DNA from: Dyadobacter koreensis
GTDB taxonomy: Bacteria; Bacteroidota; Bacteroidia; Cytophagales; Spirosomataceae
DNA length: 64,000 bases
NCBI RefSeq assembly: GCF_900108855.1
Contig: NZ_FNXY01000004.1
Coordinates: 62,001-126,000, forward strand
Direction of reading: 5' to 3'
The notes below the pieces were generated by a model, which had not been told where the DNA came from, did not search any database, and saw only the letters and a program-made list of their open reading frames with translations. Positions 27,088-36,929 of this stretch are shown one piece after another; the first letter of the stretch is position 1, and each line of letters begins with the position of its first letter. A program made the translations under genes and the position numbers.

Positions 27088-28014
27088 CTAATCGATCCAG
27101 CTTTTGCAGGATGAAAGAAATTCGGCTTGCTGGTCTATAAATAAAGTGTGAGCGCAATTTTCGAGATATTTGATGTGACCCTTACCAGCTATTCGTTCAA
27201 GGTCCCAGATCTGTTTTTGAGAATAAAGTCCATCCTGTTTTCCATAAAGACCGAAGATTTTTATACCAGCTTTTTTCAAATCCTTTATAATTGGCTGAAT
27301 GTCGATGTTTTTCAATTTTTCATTTTTCCAAAATGTAGGAACTGCGTTTTCATTTTTGATATAATTTTGGATTAGCGGGTTGGTGTCATAGGTTGCATAT
27401 ATCTGACGAGCTAAAGCATTGGGGCTGGCAAGCTTGAAGAAGCCATTTTCTGAGGCGTGTTTGAAGCAAGCAGTCCTGTATTCTAATGAATTTTTGTCCA
27501 TATTTTCAATTTCAGCAATTTGTTTGACACGAATACTGTCATTTTGCTTCTTATAAATCGCAAGAACATTTGCAAGTATATTATCATAAGATTGCTGCTG
27601 ATTAATCAGTGCGCTGACGAGTGTGACAGATTTTACTTTCTCAGGAAATTTTTGTGCAAACTGAGCAGTAACCAGGCCGCCGAAGCTGAAAGCAATCAGA
27701 TTTGCCTTTTTGAGATCGTAAATTTTGTATATATCCGCCAAATCCTGAATCGCCTCTTGGAAATTCATTTTTGCATTTTTATCAACTGAACGACCATCTC
27801 CGCGCCGATCGTAAATGATAACGTAAAAACCTTGATCGGCGAGCTTTTGTGCTGTTGTTGCTTCAAAATATACAGAACTGTTCCCTGGCCCACCATGCAG
27901 AAAGATTACAGGTTTATCATGTTTATTCCCGAAGGCTTTTGAATATATTTTTCCGGCGTAACAAAGATTATTTAATAACAAAAGGATGTATGCTATTATT
28001 AGTTTTTTTCTCAT
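27088..28014 (-). CDS. Secreted alpha/beta hydrolase, proline iminopeptidase-like
   Basis: 308 residues with a signal peptide (about 1-20). The alpha/beta hydrolase fold has the oxyanion motif HGGPG at 40-44, the nucleophile elbow AFSFGG with Ser110, an acid in GLYGKQDGLY near 258 and the catalytic His in NCAHTLF near 287. HGGPG followed by YDRRGDGRS is typical of proline iminopeptidase and epoxide-hydrolase-like members. The substrate is unknown. It is followed downstream by the convergent RluA-domain gene and preceded by a toroid protein on the same strand (70 bases). Confidence 0.88.
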   Translation of the reverse strand: MRKKLIIAYILLLLNNLCYAGKIYSKAFGNKHDKPVIFLHGGPGNSSVYFEATTAQKLADQGFYVIIYDRRGDGRSVDKNAKMNFQEAIQDLADIYKIYDLKKANLIAFSFGGLVTAQFAQKFPEKVKSVTLVSALINQQQSYDNILANVLAIYKKQNDSIRVKQIAEIENMDKNSLEYRTACFKHASENGFFKLASPNALARQIYATYDTNPLIQNYIKNENAVPTFWKNEKLKNIDIQPIIKDLKKAGIKIFGLYGKQDGLYSQKQIWDLERIAGKGHIKYLENCAHTLFIDQQAEFLSSCKSWID

Positions 28015-28084
28015 GCAATTATATCGTTTCGACTATCGTCAAAGATAGACCAGAACCTTCGACGTCACAACAGGTTATAAAAAA

Positions 28085-29791
28085 TCAATATAATCTGAGC
28101 AAATGGCGAAACGGCGTAAACCCGGTCAGGTACACAGTAGGGGCGTCAACAGGAGGCAAAGCCCCACGCAACGCTGTGTTTTTGTGCAACGCTATTCCCG
28201 GGCCAAATGCGATCGTGTTTTTGTCATATGTGTAACTCCCGTGATTTTCTTTCAGCAGCCAGGAATCTACTGAATTTTCTAGTTTTGTTAGACCGGCAAA
28301 CTTGCCGCCCTGGCGAAATATTAACTCCCAGGCCACGGGCACACGTTCTGTACCGGTTGTAACGATTTCAATTTCCATTCCGCCCTCGATTTCCTTTATG
28401 AATATTTTTGTTTCAAGAATTTGGATTTCACTCTGTCGGCGATCGCTTTTCGGCATTTTTTCCCAATCTCCGTCCTGCGAGATTTTTTCTTTTGAAATAG
28501 GTTGAAAATAGGATCCTTGCAGCCGCTGAACTAACACCCAGCCATGATCTGTTTTTTTTAGGGCATCTGTTTGAAATTGTCCTTTCCCGAAGAAAGAGGA
28601 GGCAAAACGCATACCCTGAAGCACCGCATCACCTTTCATAAAAGTGAACCAGACAGGATTTTTTGCGATTAGTGTACTATCCCAATTTTCCCGTCTGACA
28701 CGAACGATCCCTGAGTTCGGGAAAGCTTTTACATAGGTAACTGGCAGTTTGTCTGATATGGGCGGCGGACGCCAGAGTGATACATCGGTCAGGAAATAAT
28801 CGAGAAATCCTGAGATTTTATTGCCAGCTGTTTTTTCAATTAAGTTACACATGCCCGCATAAATGCCATTCTGATCATGAATTGCCATATATCGATAGGG
28901 ATAATAGTAATTTTCCATGGTTCCCACGATCGCTTTATCTTGCCTGCCGGATGCATCTGTAACGATTTCCCCGTTTGGATGCACATAATACAAAGTCATA
29001 TCGAGATTCCTGCGTACAAAATCGAGAAGGGCAGGCTTATTAAATCCATTAGCTATCGTGATAAGCAGCCGATCCGATAAGGATGAATAGATAAAAGTGC
29101 TCTTTTCATTAAATTGGCCATCATCGTCCATATCGATGTGCTCACTTAACCAATTCTCGGCCCTTGCCTTATACTTCGGATCTGGCCAAAGTTTATAGAG
29201 TCTGGCCAGAGCAGCACAAACGACCCAGCGATGGTTTGGCGTATGAATTCCTCCGGTAGACAATGCTTCACCGGCCCTGATCAAAAACGACTTCAAATTG
29301 TCAAGCATTTTTTCTTTCGCCGGCGTGTCAGATTTCTCAATTAATGTATACGCCATCGTCAGTCTTTTCACAAGAAAACCAGTGTCGGGAGTTGAATGAA
29401 AATTTGTAGATAATAGATCTATTGTGCCATCTGAATGTTGCGTTTTAACCAGATAATTTGCCGCAGAATTCATGTCGTTAAGTAATTCTCCTGAGCGGTA
29501 AAACTGAGAGCGTGGAGAAGAAAGCGAACATGCGCCCCACTGGATCAAGGCCGCTGTACTATGTGGATTAAGGATGTCGAAGTTATCTTTTAAGCCGCCG
29601 AAATCTTTACTTTCCGAATCCTTTACCTGAAAGCTTCGGAGATTTTCGACGCCTATGTCATTTAATTTAACTAAATTAATTAGCCAATCCGGCATCACTT
29701 CCACAGCCTTCAAAGTAATATTTGAAAAGTCTGTTAAGGGTGCTACGCATAATGCAGCAGCCGTTTTTTTGACAAATTCCCGTCGTTCCAT
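28085..29791 (-). CDS. Tat-exported alpha/alpha-toroid protein, possible polysaccharide lyase
   Basis: 568 residues. The N-terminus is a Tat-like signal (MERREFVKKTAAALCVAPL). Residues ~60-330 form an all-helical repeat (HSTAALIQWGACSL, NHRWVVCAALARLYKLWPD, TMENYYYPYRYMAIHD) like the toroids of heparinase-type lyases. Residues ~340-568 are beta-rich with FTFMKGDAVLQGMRFASSFFG, as in the C-terminal sandwich of such lyases. I cannot assign a specific family. NHRW and the Tyr cluster are candidate catalytic residues by analogy only. The divergent region upstream carries a repeated 11-base motif shared with the AraC gene. Confidence 0.7.
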   Translation of the reverse strand: MERREFVKKTAAALCVAPLTDFSNITLKAVEVMPDWLINLVKLNDIGVENLRSFQVKDSESKDFGGLKDNFDILNPHSTAALIQWGACSLSSPRSQFYRSGELLNDMNSAANYLVKTQHSDGTIDLLSTNFHSTPDTGFLVKRLTMAYTLIEKSDTPAKEKMLDNLKSFLIRAGEALSTGGIHTPNHRWVVCAALARLYKLWPDPKYKARAENWLSEHIDMDDDGQFNEKSTFIYSSLSDRLLITIANGFNKPALLDFVRRNLDMTLYYVHPNGEIVTDASGRQDKAIVGTMENYYYPYRYMAIHDQNGIYAGMCNLIEKTAGNKISGFLDYFLTDVSLWRPPPISDKLPVTYVKAFPNSGIVRVRRENWDSTLIAKNPVWFTFMKGDAVLQGMRFASSFFGKGQFQTDALKKTDHGWVLVQRLQGSYFQPISKEKISQDGDWEKMPKSDRRQSEIQILETKIFIKEIEGGMEIEIVTTGTERVPVAWELIFRQGGKFAGLTKLENSVDSWLLKENHGSYTYDKNTIAFGPGIALHKNTALRGALPPVDAPTVYLTGFTPFRHLLRLY

Positions 29792-29800
29792 CGCAAATAG

Positions 29801-29999
29801 TTTAAGGTAAATATCAAAGAAAAAATATTCCTTTCTATACTTTTCTTTACGGGCGCGTAACGTAACAGATTGTAAAGAGATTTACCTTAAAGTATAGATA
29901 TTAATTAATGGCCCGACGAGGTGACGTCAGGCCATTTGATCAAGGTTACGATATCTCCGGACTGTGCCGGCTGCTCAAAATATCTTCGTTTAAGGTAAA
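29801..29999. promoter_or_regulatory. three copies of a TTTAAGGTAAA motif between toroid and AraC genes
   Basis: TTTAAGGTAAAT at 29801-29812, its exact inverse at 29880-29891, and TTTAAGGTAAA at 29989-29999. The motif is itself nearly palindromic (TTTA-N3-TAAA). A longer inverted pair CTATACTTT/AAAGTATAG surrounds the middle. A hairpin with a TGACGTCA core lies at 29908-29937. The spacing suggests operator sites for a regulator of the divergent pair, plausibly the AraC protein encoded at 30207. Confidence 0.5.
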
Positions 30000-30206
30000 C
30001 GAGTTCTTATCAGTTTTATTTAGCTCTATCAATTTTACCAGCATAAGCGAAGGCAGACTTCTAGCAAATATTTCAAAAATTAGAGAAACTCTTTTTTTGG
30101 TATTCCAGCTTTTTATCGTCGAATTGTTTGGAGTTAGTCTAAATAGTAATTTGATTTGCAAAATATGGGCGGAACAACTGAAACAGCAATTGGAAAAGGA
30201 ACGATT

Positions 30207-31268
30207 ATGAAAACTGGGAGAGTGTTTTCGAAGGCAGTTGAGCTGACATGGGAAGGCTCTCAAAGCTGGAAGTATCCTGATTTTGCATTATTGGAAAAAG
30301 ATCAGATAATCGAAAACCGGCTGGAATTTGATAATGAATTTATGGCGGGCTCCGGACGTGAAATTCTTCTTGAAGGCGTTTACATTTGGTACGGCAATTT
30401 TAAAGTGAGTTCCAAAAAACCATTAATGATCAATACCTCCGCCTCGCATATTCAGATGAATTTCTGTCTGCAGAATATAACCACATACTATTCTGAATCT
30501 TTCTCCAAACCCTTTGTTCGATTTAAACCTTATCAGCATAACCTTGTACTATTGCCGCAAAGGAAAATGGTAGTTCAGTGGGAGCCCCGCATGGAAAGCG
30601 AGGTGTTTTCGATTAATATTGCTCCTGAATTTTTCTTTGGTAATCTTCCGGAAACACATCGGCTTTATAAACATTTCAAAGAAGGAATTGAGGAAGTTTT
30701 ACCCGCGTTTTTGAGCCTGAGAAATCTGCCGGTCACTCCTAAAATGATCTCTGCCTTATTTGAAATATTAAATTGTGAATATTCCGGTTATCATAAAAAT
30801 CTTTTCGTGAAAGCAAAAGTAATTGAATTGCTTGCAATGCAGTTTGAGCAATATGAAGAATTGCCTTTGCCAGACATTACATCATCACTCAAAGAGGAAG
30901 ACATTGCCAGGATGCACCTTGCGAAAGAAATTCTGGTAGAAAATCTGGAATCGCCTCCATCGATAAAGGATCTTGCGCATCGGGTCGGCACCAATGAATA
31001 CAATTTGAAGAAATATTTCAAAGAGGTTTTCGGAACTACTGTTTTTGGATATCTGCACGATTTCAGAATGGAACGGTCTAAACTGGAGCTCTCCATCGAC
31101 GGCAGTAAGATATCAGATGTCGCGCAGCGGATGGGCTATAAACATGCCACGCATTTTACTGCGGCGTTCAAAAAATATTATGGATTTTTACCGAATAAAA
31201 TGCGTTGGGGGTTACTGCAATTACTGAATTTTTCAGGTTACGCGTTTGAACTGATGAATGTAATCTGA
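30207..31268 (+). CDS. AraC-family transcriptional regulator
   Basis: 353 residues from the ATG at 30207, which has AAAGGA six bases upstream; an in-frame ATG at 30165 would add 14 residues. The N-terminal ~230 residues are an effector region of the AraC type. The C-terminal double helix-turn-helix (about 255-345) contains IKDLAHRVGTNEYNLKKYFKEVFG, then ISDVAQRMGYKHATHFTAAFKKYYGFLP, the standard AraC signature. It probably regulates itself and the divergent toroid gene; the effector is unknown. Confidence 0.92.
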   Translation: MKTGRVFSKAVELTWEGSQSWKYPDFALLEKDQIIENRLEFDNEFMAGSGREILLEGVYIWYGNFKVSSKKPLMINTSASHIQMNFCLQNITTYYSESFSKPFVRFKPYQHNLVLLPQRKMVVQWEPRMESEVFSINIAPEFFFGNLPETHRLYKHFKEGIEEVLPAFLSLRNLPVTPKMISALFEILNCEYSGYHKNLFVKAKVIELLAMQFEQYEELPLPDITSSLKEEDIARMHLAKEILVENLESPPSIKDLAHRVGTNEYNLKKYFKEVFGTTVFGYLHDFRMERSKLELSIDGSKISDVAQRMGYKHATHFTAAFKKYYGFLPNKMRWGLLQLLNFSGYAFELMNVI

Positions 31269-31310
31269 TATAAAATCGCATTAATTTCGGGCTTTTTGCT
31301 GCAAGCGCTG

Positions 31311-32225
31311 TTAAAAAATCAGCGTACTGTGCTGCTTTCTGAAATCTGAGAAATTCATTCCGCAGTTATTTTTAAAAAACCTGCTGAAATGTGAAGTGTC
31401 TTCAAAACCAAGCCCAAATGCCACTTCTTTCATATTCATTTCTGAGCTCATTGCGCGTCTCTTAGCCTCTAAGATCAATCTTTGCTGTATATGATGTCTG
31501 ACAGGAAACCCCGTTTCTTTTTTGACAACTTCATTTAAATAATTAGGCGTTACAAAAAGTTCGGAAGCATAATCCGACACCATCATTTTGCTTGTAAACC
31601 GCTCGTTTAACAATTGCATAAACTTACGCAGCAAACCATTACGGCCCTTTAATAACGCTTTGTCCGGCATGAAATCCATTTTCCTTGAAAGGTAAATCAT
31701 CACTACGTTCAAAAGGCTCTTTAAAACTTCGGATTTGAATTTAAGTCCCTTGGAATACTCGTTTAACATCATCGAGACAACAATGTCTAATTCTGAATTC
31801 ACGTCAGGATCAATGCGGACAGAGGGAAAAATTGTGCTTCCTGCATATCGGGATGTATGAAATGGGAAGGCCATTTCCTTTTCGCCAGAACATAAAAATT
31901 CCTCAGAAAATGCGATGCTGAATCCTTCTATCTCTCCTTTCGGGCAGAATTGATAGAGCTGACCTGGGGTGACGAGATATGCAATATCGTTCTCGATTTC
32001 CTGATTTTTGGTGTCAACACGGAAACTCCCCGAACCTTTTTTAATCCAGATAATTTCATATGATTTTTGGATAACCGGGACAGCTGTCTGCACTTTATCT
32101 GGTCTTAAAACAGAGGATTGTATTTGTCTTATCTCGAAAGGAATTTTTGCCTCCCGGATCGCGAGTGGCTCTTTTTTTATCAGTAGCGAGGTACCGTGGC
32201 CGATGTATTGTGTAGATGGCTGCAT
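31311..32225 (-). CDS. AraC-family transcriptional regulator
   Basis: 304 residues: an N-terminal cupin-like sensing half (YEIIWIKKGSGSFRVD near 53-68, LVTPGQLYQFCP near 83) and a C-terminal AraC helix-turn-helix region (DYASELFVTPNYLNEVVKKETG, then MKEVAFGLGFEDTSHFSRFFKNNCG). It is divergent from a Gfo/Idh/MocA oxidoreductase gene 211 bases away, a usual arrangement for a local activator, though no operator is recognised. It ends 43 bases from the convergent first AraC gene. Confidence 0.93.
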   Translation of the reverse strand: MQPSTQYIGHGTSLLIKKEPLAIREAKIPFEIRQIQSSVLRPDKVQTAVPVIQKSYEIIWIKKGSGSFRVDTKNQEIENDIAYLVTPGQLYQFCPKGEIEGFSIAFSEEFLCSGEKEMAFPFHTSRYAGSTIFPSVRIDPDVNSELDIVVSMMLNEYSKGLKFKSEVLKSLLNVVMIYLSRKMDFMPDKALLKGRNGLLRKFMQLLNERFTSKMMVSDYASELFVTPNYLNEVVKKETGFPVRHHIQQRLILEAKRRAMSSEMNMKEVAFGLGFEDTSHFSRFFKNNCGMNFSDFRKQHSTLIF

Positions 32226-32436
32226 AGCTTTGTTGTTAAGGGGTGGTCAGTAGATTTGTAACCGGATCAGCTCCGATTTGGTATTTAAATTTAGCAACTC
32301 GGGAAGCAGTTTCTTACGGGTTTTCGGTCAATGGGTCTTTTTAATAGTTGAAAATGGAGAATGGATAGATTTCTGACCACTATAATTTCAAGGGTATGAT
32401 AATTGCCATGGCATTGTCAGAAATTATAACCAGATT

Positions 32437-33786
32437 ATGAAAGAGAGAAAAGAGTTACATTCATCAACAGGATTTGAAAATAAAACGGGCGAGTCGATAT
32501 CAAGAAAAGGGTTTTTGTCGATGACGGGAAAATATGTCGCCGCCGGTGCTATCGGTAGTGCTGTTATTTCGGGGAGTACCAACTCGGCTCAGGCGCAGAA
32601 AAAAGTCCCTGTCAAAACATCTCGACAGCCGTCAGAGCCCGATAAGCAGATTGTTCTGGATAAGTGGAAATCAGAATTTGATCAGGCATCTGCTCCCGTC
32701 CCGATGCCTCTGCCGCCTGAAAAGAGGGTGGGGTATGCGGTAGTCGGTCTGGGACATTTGGCTTTGGAGGAAATCATTCCTGCACTGCATATGTGTAAAA
32801 AGTCAAAGCTTGTGGCACTGGTAAGTGGCGATCCCGAGAAAATGAAAATAGTAGCCGGGCAATATGCAATAAAGGCCGAGAGCTGTTATACCTACCAAAC
32901 TTACGATCAGATAAAAAATAATCCGGAAGTAGAGGTAATCTATATTGTGCTGCCGAATAGTATGCATAAAGAATTTACCATAAGAGGAGCGAAGGCCGGA
33001 AAACATATTTTATGTGAAAAGCCAATGGCTAATTCGAAGGAAGATTGTCAGGAAATGATTGATGCCTGCGCGGCTGCAAAAGTCAAATTGATGGTTGCTT
33101 ACCGCATTCAATATCAGCCGCACAACCGCAAATTACGTGAGCTGTTACAGGCAAAGGAATTTGGAAATGTCAAATTTCTCGAAGCTTCAAATTGTCAGAG
33201 CAGTGCAAATCCGGACCACTGGCGACACAAGAAGAAACTGGCTGGCGGAGGGGCATTGCCCGACATCGGACTATATTGCCTGAACACGACACGTTTCGTT
33301 TTGGGAGAAGAGCCGAACGAAGTTTTTGCTTACCAGTATAGCACACCCGGGAATCCGTTATTTACAGAAGTTGAGGAAATGGTGTCATGGCAGATGAAGT
33401 TTCCAAGCGGTGTGATCGCAAGCTGCTCGACGCATTACAACGTTCATGAGAGTCGTCATTACCGGGTGTTATGCGAGAAAGGATGGCTGAATCTGGATAA
33501 GGCATATGCTTACAAAGGCCAGAGTCTGAGCAGAGCGAAACCAGACGGCAAGCTTGAACTTCACGAAAATATTGGTATTGCCGAGGTTAATCAGTTTATG
33601 ACCGAGATGGATTATTTTTCTGATTGTGTAATGAACGACAAGAAACCTTTCACACCGGGAGAGGAGGGTTTACAGGACCAGATTCTTATGGAAGCCATTT
33701 ACCAGTCTGCCAAAGAAGGCAAGCCAGTCAGGATTGTAAATACAATTAAGGCTGATTACAGGGGGCCTGAGCCAGAGTTAACCTGA
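32437..33786 (+). CDS. Gfo/Idh/MocA-family oxidoreductase, Tat-exported
   Basis: 449 residues. A twin-arginine-like signal (SRKGFLSMTGKYVAAGAIG) and AQA cleavage site at about 44-57 point to periplasmic export. The Rossmann domain starts at VGYAVVGLGHLALEE near 91, with CEKPMANS near 192 as the nicotinamide-site Lys motif. The C-terminal sandwich domain has GGGALPDIGLYCLNTTR near 270. This set resembles glucose-fructose oxidoreductase-like proteins, which keep their cofactor tightly bound outside the cytoplasm. The substrate is unknown. Confidence 0.92.
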   Translation: MKERKELHSSTGFENKTGESISRKGFLSMTGKYVAAGAIGSAVISGSTNSAQAQKKVPVKTSRQPSEPDKQIVLDKWKSEFDQASAPVPMPLPPEKRVGYAVVGLGHLALEEIIPALHMCKKSKLVALVSGDPEKMKIVAGQYAIKAESCYTYQTYDQIKNNPEVEVIYIVLPNSMHKEFTIRGAKAGKHILCEKPMANSKEDCQEMIDACAAAKVKLMVAYRIQYQPHNRKLRELLQAKEFGNVKFLEASNCQSSANPDHWRHKKKLAGGGALPDIGLYCLNTTRFVLGEEPNEVFAYQYSTPGNPLFTEVEEMVSWQMKFPSGVIASCSTHYNVHESRHYRVLCEKGWLNLDKAYAYKGQSLSRAKPDGKLELHENIGIAEVNQFMTEMDYFSDCVMNDKKPFTPGEEGLQDQILMEAIYQSAKEGKPVRIVNTIKADYRGPEPELT

Positions 33787-33810
33787 TATATCATTCAGAT
33801 GGAAAACAAA

Positions 33811-33837
33811 AATCCGGCCAGATATGGCCGGATTTTT
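33811..33837. terminator. bidirectional terminator
   Basis: AATCCGGCCA (33811-33820) and TGGCCGGATT (33825-33834) form a perfect 10-bp stem with a four-base loop. A-rich and T-rich flanks serve both the oxidoreductase and the convergent lipase-like gene. Confidence 0.9.
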
Positions 33838-33865
33838 ATCTTGGTCTACTGACAAAGAGAGGTAA

Positions 33866-35080
33866 TCAAGGAGCTAATAACAAACCAATCATCGTTGTTA
33901 AATAAATCTGCGCGCCTTCGCGGTGAGTGGCCGAAGGTGGCTGAATACGCAACAGTGTGGCCATTGAACCATTATCTTGCAGTTTTTTTTCAGCGATGTT
34001 TGCATTCAGGAAAGGGACAAAATCGTCGCCCTCGGAGTGGAACAGCATAACCGGAGCTTTCGGTTTCCAGTCGTAAACGTCGTTTGCCTTCAAGGCTGCG
34101 ATGAATTTTAGATTAGTTGAATTTTTAATACCGGAAATAAAATCCGCAGTATACAATTTGGATGGATTCAGATCAATTTCAGCAGCAAGAGGATTTCCTG
34201 CGGCCGTTGCAGCTGCTACTTTTGCTGCATTCAGCGGCGTAATAAGATCCGTCAACGGAGCATTTATTCCATACATTTGATTGTATGTTAAAAGTACCCA
34301 AAGATAATAACTGGCCGCTGCCGCAGGCATATCCGTAGTCTGGCTTACAACCCATTTTGCGGTACTGACCATATCATAAGGACCCGCCGCCGGATAACTT
34401 TTCAGGACCGTAAACTCGGAAGAAGCATTTGTCTCAATTTCCTGATGCAGAGCCATCGTCGCATATCCGCCTTCTGAGTAACCTGCGAGCTGAATCTTTT
34501 TCTTCAATTTTAAATTATTTAGTGAAGCAAATTCCATGGCTGCCCGCAGCATATCCAAACTCGCCCAGGCAAGAGACGCTTTGTGCTGGTAAGGATGCTG
34601 AATTGTTGCACTTTCGCCGAAACCCAGATAATCCGGCATCACAATGTAAAATCCTTTTGCCAGAGAGGCAGCAGCTGTTGCTACAACAAAAGCTTCCGCA
34701 TTTCCAACAGGTTTGTAATTTGAAGGTGCCTCATCCTGTGTGGTTATCGTCCCGTGTTGAAAGCTCAGAACCGAAAGACTATCTTTGAAATTTTCAGGAA
34801 AAAGCACGACTCCGGACGCCTGAATCTGTTTCCCGTCCAGCGTTTTCGTATTATAAAATAACTTGTAAACCTTCACACCGCTTGTTACGAAGGGCGCGAG
34901 TGCGGTGGCTCTCAGCTTCACTTGGGCAGCGGATACATTGGCAATGTTGTCAGATTTAATCAGATACTTTACTTCCGGATCAGGAGGTAGATCGTGATCT
35001 TTAAAACAACCTGTGACCAAAACGGTCAGAAACATAAAAAGCGTTAAGGAAAGCTTAAAGTTTAGGTGTAGAGACTTCAT
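33866..35080 (-). CDS. Secretory lipase-like alpha/beta hydrolase, lipoprotein
   Basis: 404 residues with a lipobox (VLVTGC at about 20-25). The fold is alpha/beta hydrolase of the LIP/secretory lipase or prolyl-oligopeptidase-like kind: FQHGT near 108, DYLGFGES near 151, nucleophile GYSEGG near 200, acid in HSEGDDFVPF near 350 and His in ATHREGA near 387. It is an outer-membrane or surface esterase candidate; the substrate is unknown. It stands alone between a bidirectional terminator and a long gene-free stretch. Confidence 0.88.
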   Translation of the reverse strand: MKSLHLNFKLSLTLFMFLTVLVTGCFKDHDLPPDPEVKYLIKSDNIANVSAAQVKLRATALAPFVTSGVKVYKLFYNTKTLDGKQIQASGVVLFPENFKDSLSVLSFQHGTITTQDEAPSNYKPVGNAEAFVVATAAASLAKGFYIVMPDYLGFGESATIQHPYQHKASLAWASLDMLRAAMEFASLNNLKLKKKIQLAGYSEGGYATMALHQEIETNASSEFTVLKSYPAAGPYDMVSTAKWVVSQTTDMPAAAASYYLWVLLTYNQMYGINAPLTDLITPLNAAKVAAATAAGNPLAAEIDLNPSKLYTADFISGIKNSTNLKFIAALKANDVYDWKPKAPVMLFHSEGDDFVPFLNANIAEKKLQDNGSMATLLRIQPPSATHREGAQIYLTTMIGLLLAP

Positions 35081-35622
35081 ATTGCGGAGTTTATTTGAGG
35101 ATTATTTGTTTCTCGAAAAGCAAGCAGGGATTTTTTATTTGGATGGTGTTTCCGTATTTACATGTATAGTATAGCAAGATTATTACACGTTCAAAGCTGC
35201 CGGTCTACATTCTTGCACAGCTTATGGACTTGATTTGCAGCGCGATAAAAATACCACATTTTCACAAGCATTCTGATACAAAGTGACGACTCGTTCTGAA
35301 GAACCTATTTAATGGTAAAAAGCTAGACAGCGCCTTACCATTAAGCATGTTAAAGGCAAGCCGCTCCGGTGTTTTGAATAGCTGATTTTTCTACTTTTGA
35401 TCCTGCGGGATGCTTAAAATCGGCGTGTTACTAAATAATTAAAAGCTATTAGCCGTTACCTTTCCTATTACGGTCCATATTGAACCAAAATATAGTCGAC
35501 CGAAGATGCGAGCTTTGGTACCTGGGCTGCCTTGGTTTTAGTTTATATGAGAGGATTAATTGGCAAGTTTGCCTATGACCGCCGGGAATATAGGGTAATT
35601 GCAAAATCAAACTGATATCTAC
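35081..35622. other. gene-free region with one inverted repeat
   Basis: About 540 bases with no credible frame. TTAATGGTAA (35309-35318) and TTACCATTAA (35335-35344) are perfect 10-base inverted arms with a 16-base spacer, without a T-run. I see no other structure. Confidence 0.35.
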
Positions 35623-35662
35623 AAAAATACCTGCCCGAAATAAAAATTGGGCAGGTATTTTT
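35623..35662 (-). terminator. terminator of the hmp gene (bidirectional)
   Basis: Perfect 14-base inverted arms AAAAATACCTGCCC (35623-35636) and GGGCAGGTATTTTT (35649-35662), located five bases after the hmp stop. On the minus strand the stem ends in a T-run. Confidence 0.9.
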
Positions 35663-35666
35663 TCTA

Positions 35667-36881
35667 TTAATTCAAACTTAAAGTCTGGGGGGCGAACTCT
35701 TCAAAGTGAATATAATCTTTACTGATTCCTTTGGAAACCAGATTATTATAATGTTTTGAAATGAAAGGTGCCGGACCGCAGATATAATAATCTGTATGTT
35801 CGGTCATCAGTTCATTTCCCAAAACATCCAGCTCCACCCAGCCAGTATAGAATTCATTAGCAATTGAGTTTTGAACTTCCGTGCTGTAAAAAATATGTTT
35901 TTTGATCGCTTTTTCGTCGTCTGCCCAGTATTCAATCATTTCTTTAAAGGCGTGAACGTCTTTGTTGCGTGCGCCGTGAATCCAGGTTTTAGGTTTTTTG
36001 CTGCCGGTCTTGATCAGTTGTTCAAGCATGCTGATTAGTGGAGTTTGTCCCACGCCACCACTGATGAAAACAACAGGGTTGTCGTTCTCATTTTTAAGAA
36101 CAAATGTTCCGGTAGGAGCCGATACGTCGATCAGGTCTCCCGGATTGATAAAATTATGCAGGCGGTTACTGATCATGCCGTCAGGATTAGGATTTCCGGA
36201 AACCTCTTTTTTAACAGAAATACGATAATACAAACCGTTTGGTGCGTTGGAAATACTGTATTGCCGAGGTTGCAGCAAATTCAATTCAGGAAGAAACAGA
36301 CGTACGCTTATAAACTGACCTGGTATAAAATCGGCAACTGCGCCGCCATCAGTCGGATATAAATGGAAAGAGGTGATCTCTGCCGATTCCTGGATTTTTT
36401 CTCTAACGACAAACGGACGCCAGCCTGTCCAACCACCTTTTTTCTCAACTTGTTGACGGTATAATTTGGTTTCATGTCCAGACATGATTTGTGCAAGCTG
36501 CGTATATGCAACTTCCCACGCGTCGATAATTTCCGGGGTCGCGGTTTCTCCTAAAACTTCGGAAATAGAAGCCAGTAAATGTTCTCCCACGATCGCATAA
36601 TGTTCCGGACGGATATCAAGACTTACATGTTTTTGTCCGATTCCATTGACAACAGGCATTAATACACCTGGATTTTCGATATGCTCTGCATAAGCCAGCA
36701 CAGCCATTGCCAACGCGGTCTGCTGTCTTCCGTTTTGCTGGTTGCCCATATTAAAGACATTTTTCAATTCAGGGTTATGTACAAACATACGTTTGTAAAA
36801 ATGAGTTGTAAGTAAAACCCCGTTTTCTCTAAGAACAGGTACAGTGGCTTTCACCAAATCTTTTTGTGCTTGCGTGATCAT
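35667..36881 (-). CDS. hmp: Flavohaemoprotein, nitric oxide dioxygenase
   Basis: 404 residues, the usual length. The N-terminal globin domain (1-~140) has the haem-pocket Tyr/Phe (HFYKRMF near 27-33) and proximal His in GQKHVSLDIRPEHY near 84. A ferredoxin-reductase-type FAD domain (RQYSISNAPNG near 206) and an NAD domain follow (FISGGVGQTPLISML near 270, YICGPAPF near 378). It converts nitric oxide and oxygen to nitrate with NAD(P)H. It is likely co-transcribed with the upstream cupin gene, and the divergent region carries paired palindromes. Confidence 0.97.
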   Translation of the reverse strand: MITQAQKDLVKATVPVLRENGVLLTTHFYKRMFVHNPELKNVFNMGNQQNGRQQTALAMAVLAYAEHIENPGVLMPVVNGIGQKHVSLDIRPEHYAIVGEHLLASISEVLGETATPEIIDAWEVAYTQLAQIMSGHETKLYRQQVEKKGGWTGWRPFVVREKIQESAEITSFHLYPTDGGAVADFIPGQFISVRLFLPELNLLQPRQYSISNAPNGLYYRISVKKEVSGNPNPDGMISNRLHNFINPGDLIDVSAPTGTFVLKNENDNPVVFISGGVGQTPLISMLEQLIKTGSKKPKTWIHGARNKDVHAFKEMIEYWADDEKAIKKHIFYSTEVQNSIANEFYTGWVELDVLGNELMTEHTDYYICGPAPFISKHYNNLVSKGISKDYIHFEEFAPQTLSLN

Positions 36882-36929
36882 GATTAAATTTATTATTAAG
36901 TAATTGATTATTTAGGTTTTAGCTTCCTG

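Noticed and set aside
29908-30210. 100-codon frame upstream of the AraC gene
   Set aside because: It overlaps the AraC start and the control region with repeats and hairpins, has no known motif, and its composition looks random.
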